NCBI GenBank assembly: GCA_005223185.1
Contig: NJBN01000006.1
Coordinates: 124,001 to 188,000, forward strand
DNA: 64,000 nucleotides
From: a candidate division LCP-89 bacterium B3_LCP
Lineage (GTDB): Bacteria; Electryoneota; B3-LCP
Reading direction: 5' to 3'
The notes under the pieces were generated by a model. That model made no database searches. It was not told where the DNA came from and saw only the letters and a list, made by a program, of their open reading frames with translations. This document shows positions 59,506-64,000 of the stretch, one piece after another. Made by a program: the position numbers and the translations under genes. How positions within the stretch are numbered: the first letter of the stretch is position 1; the number at the start of each line of letters is the position of its first letter.

Positions 59506-61533
59506 CTAGAATTTATCTCTTTCAAGCAGATATTTCTCATGGTCCTTTTTAGTGCCTTCAATTAATTTTGACCACTCATACCTTTTTAGTTTTCCTTTTC
59601 TCTCTAAACTATCTATGGCTTCACTGATAGTAAAATCTACGTTTACAGAATCTGCAATAATAATTGCCATATAACCATTTGGGAAATTCTCAAGAAAAAC
59701 AGGGTTTTCGACTAAAAACATTTGAAGTGCTTCAAGATATTTGTTGAATCTATCCCAATCTGTTTTATTGAAAGTATGTTTTGGAGGTTTTATCTCCACA
59801 ATTACTATGGCACTCTCTACATCTAACATTATAAAGTCAGGTTTTTTAGTCTTATAAATAATAGATGCAGAAGTCACAATATCCTTATGATATTTTTTAT
59901 GAAACCAGGACTCAAAAGCCTCCTGGAAATTTTTTAAATTTCTATTAGCAGTAACTGGTTCCCAGCGTGAATTTATGAGCCAGGGAGCATCCTCTAAAAT
60001 TTTTTGTAACTCCCTTTCGTCAGTTCCAACCTGCCCTATTGCTTCCTGAAGTACATCAATAGTCTTGAGTTTTTCAGTAACTATCTGGCCGAATGAAGCT
60101 AATTGCGCTATTTTAGTGCTTTTTATTAGCTTTAATAAAGCTTTTATGTCTATCTTACCATCAGCTGAAATATTTCCAATTGATCTAAAGGCATCCACTA
60201 AAAGCTTATGTGGTGCAACTGACAAGATTAATTCAGCTAGATCATTAACATAATCATCATTAAATCTTAACTCCTCTTCAGAAGCAAACCCACCCAATTT
60301 TTCGCCAACATCAATAGCAGCCTTTACAATTTCCGAATCAGAAAACCTTTCTTCTGCTTTTTCTTTTAATTTCGAAATTTGTAAAAACAGTAGCTTCGTT
60401 TTTTCGCTCCGGGGCTTTCTGCCCCGTTTAGCGACTTCTTTAACAAGTGACTGTCCCCATTTCTCGAAATCTTTTCCTAAATCTGAACTCCATAAAATGT
60501 CCTGTCTATGGGTTTGAATTAAATCTTCTTCATCGTCTAGCCAATCGGCGTGTATAGCACCAACTAAATAAGATCTCATAACATATTCACCTTCAAAACC
60601 AGATGGTATTCCAAAATCACGTGTCCATGAAACTATTTTACCTCTAGCATATATTCGTATTCCAGCAAAAGGTTCATCCTTATGAGGATCTTTTGCCATT
60701 CCTATCCAACCATTAACAGGTAATTCCAAGCCGCTTTCAGTTTTAACTGGTCTATCGGATACATCTACTCTAGTCGCATCCATAGTAGGAATGTCAATTA
60801 GTTGTATTGTAAAAGCGGGATCTGGTTCCTCTTCCTTGGTATCTACAACATTTACTTCAAAGTCGTGATCTGTTAATCCAAATCTTGAGGCTAGCTGTCT
60901 TTTCAGTATCTCTCTATCGGGTATTTTTTTAAAAGCAAAATTTCTCAGTATAATTCTAGTCCCTCTGGTTTCATCCCAACTATAATCATCATCAAGTGTA
61001 TTTGGACGATAATTCGTATCTTCATTACCTTCAGTTTGTTCAATAATTTTATCGTAATCTAATTCGAAATGAGTTACTCTATATCCATCCTCCGTTTTGG
61101 GTCCTCCTGCGGACCTGATCTCAATAGTTTTACAGATACCGAATGGCGCAAGTTTACCAATTCCCTTACGCCCCATCACTTTTCTTCCCTTTTCTCTTGA
61201 GGTTGAACCCTGATGAGGATTTTTTCTTCTATCTGCACCAACTCGCAAGTAAAGATCATCTGCTTCGTTTGGTGTCATGCCGTGACCATTGTCTTCAACT
61301 TCAATAACATATCCTCTTTGCTCGATAATACCACTTTTTTTTACAGCAAGGAATTTTCCAATGGGTAGTTTAACTGTAACCCTTTCTGCATCAGCATCAT
61401 AAGCATTCGCTATTATTTCAGCAACCACTGCGGATGCCTTATCATACATCTGAAGACCCAGCTTATCGACAATAGTTCTTTCGATCCTTAGAGTATATTG
61501 GACCTGTTCTGAGTTATCCTTCGATTCATTCAT
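59506..61533 (-). CDS. MORC-like GHKL ATPase fused to PD-(D/E)XK nuclease domain, R-M associated
   Basis: A 675-residue protein. N-terminal GHKL ATPase: N-box VVAEIIANAYDAD (E39, N43), G1 EDNGHGM (81-86) and G2 MGRKGIGKLA (120-129). The C-terminus holds a nuclease-like core, PDF (D566), then IVIVEIK (E580, K582), as in PD-(D/E)XK restriction nucleases. GHKL/MORC-type ATPases of this kind are known in restriction-modification loci with Dcm and Vsr. ATG 61533 has AGGTG before it; the frame could open at TTG 61557. It follows dcm by 26 bases, so ATPase, methylase and Vsr form one operon. Confidence 0.82.
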   Translation of the reverse strand: MNESKDNSEQVQYTLRIERTIVDKLGLQMYDKASAVVAEIIANAYDADAERVTVKLPIGKFLAVKKSGIIEQRGYVIEVEDNGHGMTPNEADDLYLRVGADRRKNPHQGSTSREKGRKVMGRKGIGKLAPFGICKTIEIRSAGGPKTEDGYRVTHFELDYDKIIEQTEGNEDTNYRPNTLDDDYSWDETRGTRIILRNFAFKKIPDREILKRQLASRFGLTDHDFEVNVVDTKEEEPDPAFTIQLIDIPTMDATRVDVSDRPVKTESGLELPVNGWIGMAKDPHKDEPFAGIRIYARGKIVSWTRDFGIPSGFEGEYVMRSYLVGAIHADWLDDEEDLIQTHRQDILWSSDLGKDFEKWGQSLVKEVAKRGRKPRSEKTKLLFLQISKLKEKAEERFSDSEIVKAAIDVGEKLGGFASEEELRFNDDYVNDLAELILSVAPHKLLVDAFRSIGNISADGKIDIKALLKLIKSTKIAQLASFGQIVTEKLKTIDVLQEAIGQVGTDERELQKILEDAPWLINSRWEPVTANRNLKNFQEAFESWFHKKYHKDIVTSASIIYKTKKPDFIMLDVESAIVIVEIKPPKHTFNKTDWDRFNKYLEALQMFLVENPVFLENFPNGYMAIIIADSVNVDFTISEAIDSLERKGKLKRYEWSKLIEGTKKDHEKYLLERDKF

Positions 61534-61559
61534 AATTACACCTGTTTTTGTGAACAAAC

Positions 61560-62624
61560 TTATGACTTAAAACACCGCTTGGCCAGAGTAAAAGCAAATT
61601 GTGGTGGCAAGCCATTCCCTACTAAATCAGTCGCTACATCCAAACTATTCGTTTCAAACCTGTAGGAAGATGGAAAAGTTTGGATTTTTGCGGCCTCGAG
61701 AACTGATAACGTTCTAATTTCATCTGGGTGGCCGAACCTGCCTTTGCATGGAGTAGCGAATCCAGTTGTCATTGTGGGTGGCGTTTGATCCCAGCTAATT
61801 CGCCCATAGACGTTGCGGAAACCAGAATTATTCCCCTTATGGCAATTTGGTCTTAGCGTATCCGGCAGATCAAACCTGTTGCACCCTGGTTTAAGTGATC
61901 TATAGCGCTTTCTACTTAACTCAGTTATGTCCCTCACGACGTGCCAGTTGAACTTTTGAGGGCCGCCTTTAGCGTTTGCTTCTGAAATTGTGACTGCTTG
62001 TCCCATTTTCCCAATAATGTCTGAGAGTGTCGGCCAGGGTTTTAATTGTGAGTTCATTTTGTTTGAATGTGTCTTCGGTGGTAAAGGAACACTGAATCCC
62101 TTACCTGCAAGAAGAACGAACCTTCTCCTCGATTGTGGAACTCCATAGTCCGCAAGTTGGAGAACGTCCATATTAATGACGTAATCAAGTTCCTCAAGAC
62201 GAAGGATAAATTCATCTAATATCTCTTTCCCACGCGTTACTATTCCTGAAACATTCTCAAACATGACCATTTTGGGTTGTATTTCTTCGATTAACCTTGC
62301 CATCTCCAATACGAGGTCATTTCGGGGATCGTTTCTGTGGTATTTATCTGTTAGCTTGGAGAATCCTTGGCATGGAGGACAACCTGCAACCAAATCAATA
62401 GTGGAAGTTGGCACTAATTTTAAAAAATCCTTCCCCGAAAGGTTTCGAATATCATCTATAAAAAGCTCCACTTCAGGATGATTGGTTGAATACGTATGGG
62501 CTATCTCCGACTTAAATTCAACACCTGCGATCACGTTGAATCCCGCTCTTTTCAGACCGAGAGTCAACCCACCTGCTCCACAGCATAGATCAATCGCTAC
62601 CGGTTTTACTTTCTTATTGCGCAT
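61560..62624 (-). CDS. dcm: DNA cytosine-5 methyltransferase
   Basis: A 354-residue C5 methyltransferase: motif I DLCCGAGGLTLGLKRAG, motif IV GCPPCQGFS with nucleophile C85, motif VI MFENV, motif VIII PQSRRRF, and motif X LVGNGLPPQFA. All core motifs are present, so it should be active. The target recognition domain lies between VIII and IX; its sequence is not known to me. The start overlaps the vsr stop by about 11 bases. Confidence 0.93.
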   Translation of the reverse strand: MRNKKVKPVAIDLCCGAGGLTLGLKRAGFNVIAGVEFKSEIAHTYSTNHPEVELFIDDIRNLSGKDFLKLVPTSTIDLVAGCPPCQGFSKLTDKYHRNDPRNDLVLEMARLIEEIQPKMVMFENVSGIVTRGKEILDEFILRLEELDYVINMDVLQLADYGVPQSRRRFVLLAGKGFSVPLPPKTHSNKMNSQLKPWPTLSDIIGKMGQAVTISEANAKGGPQKFNWHVVRDITELSRKRYRSLKPGCNRFDLPDTLRPNCHKGNNSGFRNVYGRISWDQTPPTMTTGFATPCKGRFGHPDEIRTLSVLEAAKIQTFPSSYRFETNSLDVATDLVGNGLPPQFAFTLAKRCFKS

Positions 62625-63036
62625 CGATTATCCGTAATAATCGGCTTTTTACCTTTACCTGGTTCTTATTAATGTCAGTGTCCCAAAATCTCCAGACTGA
62701 CCAGCCATCTCTGCGTAACTTACTTCTGATTCTCTCGTCCCGTTTCTTATTATTTTTTAATTTATTCACCCAGTATTCACGATTTTTCCTAAAAGCCTTA
62801 CCGGTGATTTCTTTCTCCCTTCTTCCATGCCAAAAGGAGCTATCGCAAAATATCAGGACGTTTGTACCCTTAATTCTGAAGTCAGGATTACCTTCTAATT
62901 TCGGTTGTCTATGATATTTTATCTTCAATCCCTTTAATAATTTCTCCATTTCTTTTTCGATGCTAGTACCTCGACTCTTAACTTTCCGCATCCTTTCTGT
63001 CGTCTCTATGGTTGGTTTAACGTAGCTCTGCTTCAT
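62614..63036 (-). CDS. vsr: Very short patch repair (Vsr) endonuclease
   Basis: A 140-residue T:G mismatch endonuclease: TERMRKVKSRGTSIEKEM, NPDFRIKGTNVLIFCDSSFWHG (in parts) with D52 and H70 as active-site residues, and WRFWDTDI near the end. It repairs T:G mismatches from deamination of 5-methylcytosine made by the adjacent Dcm. It may instead serve as restriction enzyme of the locus, as proposed for some Vsr-like proteins. It starts 14 bases after glgC. Confidence 0.93.
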   Translation of the reverse strand: MKQSYVKPTIETTERMRKVKSRGTSIEKEMEKLLKGLKIKYHRQPKLEGNPDFRIKGTNVLIFCDSSFWHGRREKEITGKAFRKNREYWVNKLKNNKKRDERIRSKLRRDGWSVWRFWDTDINKNQVKVKSRLLRIIDAQ

Positions 63037-63049
63037 GATGTTTCAAAAC

Positions 63050-64000
63050 CTATATCACCGCGCCATCCGGGATGACGGCGTCCTTTTCGATTACAGTTAT
63101 GCCGTCCTTTACCATATAGCCGTGCCCGGCGTAGTTTTCGTGGGGTTTCTTCGGTGTAATCTTCACGCCTCTGCCTATACGGGCATTCTTGTCAACAATC
63201 GCGCCGGAAATGTCGGTGTCTTCTCCGATGCCGACTGGAGGTAAATCACCTCTGTTTTTTACAGAAGAGGATTCGGGGTCGAACTCGTAGTAATCAGCGC
63301 CCATAACGTACGAATTTTCTATGGATGTGCCCTTTTTGATTATGGTGCGCACACCCAGGATAGCGCTACGAATCTTCACCTTTTCAACGATGCAGCCTTC
63401 GCTTATCTGCGCCGATTGAGCATCGACCGACAGGAGCTTCGAAGGTGGTAAAAAACGAGCGTGCGTATATATGAAGTTCGTCTCTGTGAAGAAATGAAAT
63501 TTAGGGTCAGGTGAAATAAAATCCATATTCGCATTGAAGAAAGAACCAATAGTCCCCACATCCTTCCAATAACCATCGAAGACGTGTATTTGAACTTTAC
63601 CCGATTCGATGGCAGAGGGAATGATATGTTTGCCAAAATCCTGGTGCTCGAGATTCTTCAGTGAGGACTTTAGCGCTCCGACTTTGAATAGGTAAACGCC
63701 CATACTTCCCAGCAGGCACTTTTCCTCATCAAAGAACTTGTATTTATCCCGGATCTTATCGTTAATTTGAAATTTTGTCAGTATGCTGGAATCCTGAGGT
63801 TTTTCCAAAAAATTAGTGACTAACCCTTTAGTACCAACGCTCAAAATACCAAATCCCTTAGCTTCCTGGGTGGTTATGGGAGAAACCGCAACGGTAACAT
63901 CGGCATTTGATTTTCGGTGCGTTTCCAGCATGCTGCGGTAATCCATCTGGTAGATGTGATCGCCTGCTAAAATCAGATAATCATCCGCATGGAAACGCTG
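63050..64000 (-). CDS. glgC: Glucose-1-phosphate adenylyltransferase, N-terminus cut by window edge
   Basis: The frame is open to base 64000 (QRFHADDYLILAGDHIYQMD), so about the C-terminal 316 residues are seen. LAGDHIYQMDYRSML, FGKHIIPSAIESG, DVGTIGSFFNANMDF and the left-handed beta-helix part with RTIIKKGTSIENSYVMGAD and VIEKDAVIPDGAVI are typical of GlgC. It makes ADP-glucose for glycogen storage. Its 3' end is followed directly by the vsr-dcm-ATPase locus. Confidence 0.93.
   Translation of the reverse strand, partial: QRFHADDYLILAGDHIYQMDYRSMLETHRKSNADVTVAVSPITTQEAKGFGILSVGTKGLVTNFLEKPQDSSILTKFQINDKIRDKYKFFDEEKCLLGSMGVYLFKVGALKSSLKNLEHQDFGKHIIPSAIESGKVQIHVFDGYWKDVGTIGSFFNANMDFISPDPKFHFFTETNFIYTHARFLPPSKLLSVDAQSAQISEGCIVEKVKIRSAILGVRTIIKKGTSIENSYVMGADYYEFDPESSSVKNRGDLPPVGIGEDTDISGAIVDKNARIGRGVKITPKKPHENYAGHGYMVKDGITVIEKDAVIPDGAVI

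Noticed and set aside
1-64000. tRNA, rRNA or riboswitch genes
   Set aside because: I saw no cloverleaf, rRNA block or known riboswitch core by eye; a covariance-model search would be needed to exclude small RNAs.

Overview
This 64 kb window looks like a chromosomal segment of an anaerobic, Gram-negative-type bacterium that degrades aromatic compounds. An outer membrane with LPS is suggested by a Kdo transferase (waaA) and several lipobox signal peptides. Strict anaerobic metabolism is suggested by an ATP-dependent benzoyl-CoA reductase, several ferredoxin-dependent 2-oxoacid oxidoreductases, pyruvate phosphate dikinase, and phosphotransbutyrylase plus butyrate kinase. I cannot fix the phylum from sequence alone. 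Every gene I accept is on the minus strand, so transcription runs from high to low coordinates.

The core is a dispersed but colinear benzoyl-CoA catabolic block of the Azoarcus (bzd) type: bzdN, bzdO, bzdP, bzdQ and ferredoxin bzdM (35.9-30.9 kb), a NuoG/GltD-like iron-sulfur flavoprotein (28.8-26.3 kb), the dienoyl-CoA hydratase dch (36.7 kb), the zinc alcohol dehydrogenase had (25.7 kb) and the ring-opening hydrolase oah (12.1 kb). Lower-pathway genes surround it: thiolase and SDR reductase (36.9-39.3 kb), glutaryl-CoA dehydrogenase (45.7 kb), crotonase (53.1 kb), and two ptb genes plus buk (52.3-49.3 kb). Together these can take benzoyl-CoA through a C7 dicarboxylyl-CoA and glutaryl-CoA to crotonyl-CoA and then to acetyl-CoA or butyrate with ATP formation. 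No benzoate-CoA ligase is present. KorABC (10.0-7.5 kb), a homocitrate/isopropylmalate-synthase-like enzyme, a LeuC/LeuD-type hydro-lyase and an isocitrate/isopropylmalate-type dehydrogenase (18.6-12.2 kb) could make and oxidise a 2-oxoacid to reduce ferredoxin for the ring reductase. A molybdenum hydroxylase of the xanthine dehydrogenase family (23.4-18.8 kb), IorAB and a HisC-like aminotransferase may feed aromatic substrates in.

The catabolic genes are interrupted by accessory DNA. A PD-(D/E)XK endonuclease/beta-class methyltransferase pair lies between leuD and marR-leuC. Two REP-associated tyrosine transposases (RAYTs) are each bracketed by their own palindromic repeat family (GTGCC-headed and GTAG-headed), and a third palindrome array has no transposase. 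Two S23/Avd-type four-helix-bundle genes sit between short tandem repeats. There is an AlbA_2 (Schlafen-like) gene pair and an unrecognised overlapping gene pair (membrane protein plus Cys/His-rich protein). A Vsr-Dcm-GHKL ATPase/nuclease locus lies just downstream of glgC. A TPR membrane protein has a (TTTG)7 tract beside its start, in a frame that suggests phase variation.

Other points: a second isocitrate/isopropylmalate dehydrogenase homologue (54.5-55.6 kb) has lost several catalytic positions; an M16 peptidase appears to have a zinc site in both halves; and several small genes, one shorter than 60 codons, are supported by Shine-Dalgarno sequences or stop/start overlaps. Both ends cut genes: a PocR/GAF-like sensor protein on the left and glgC on the right.
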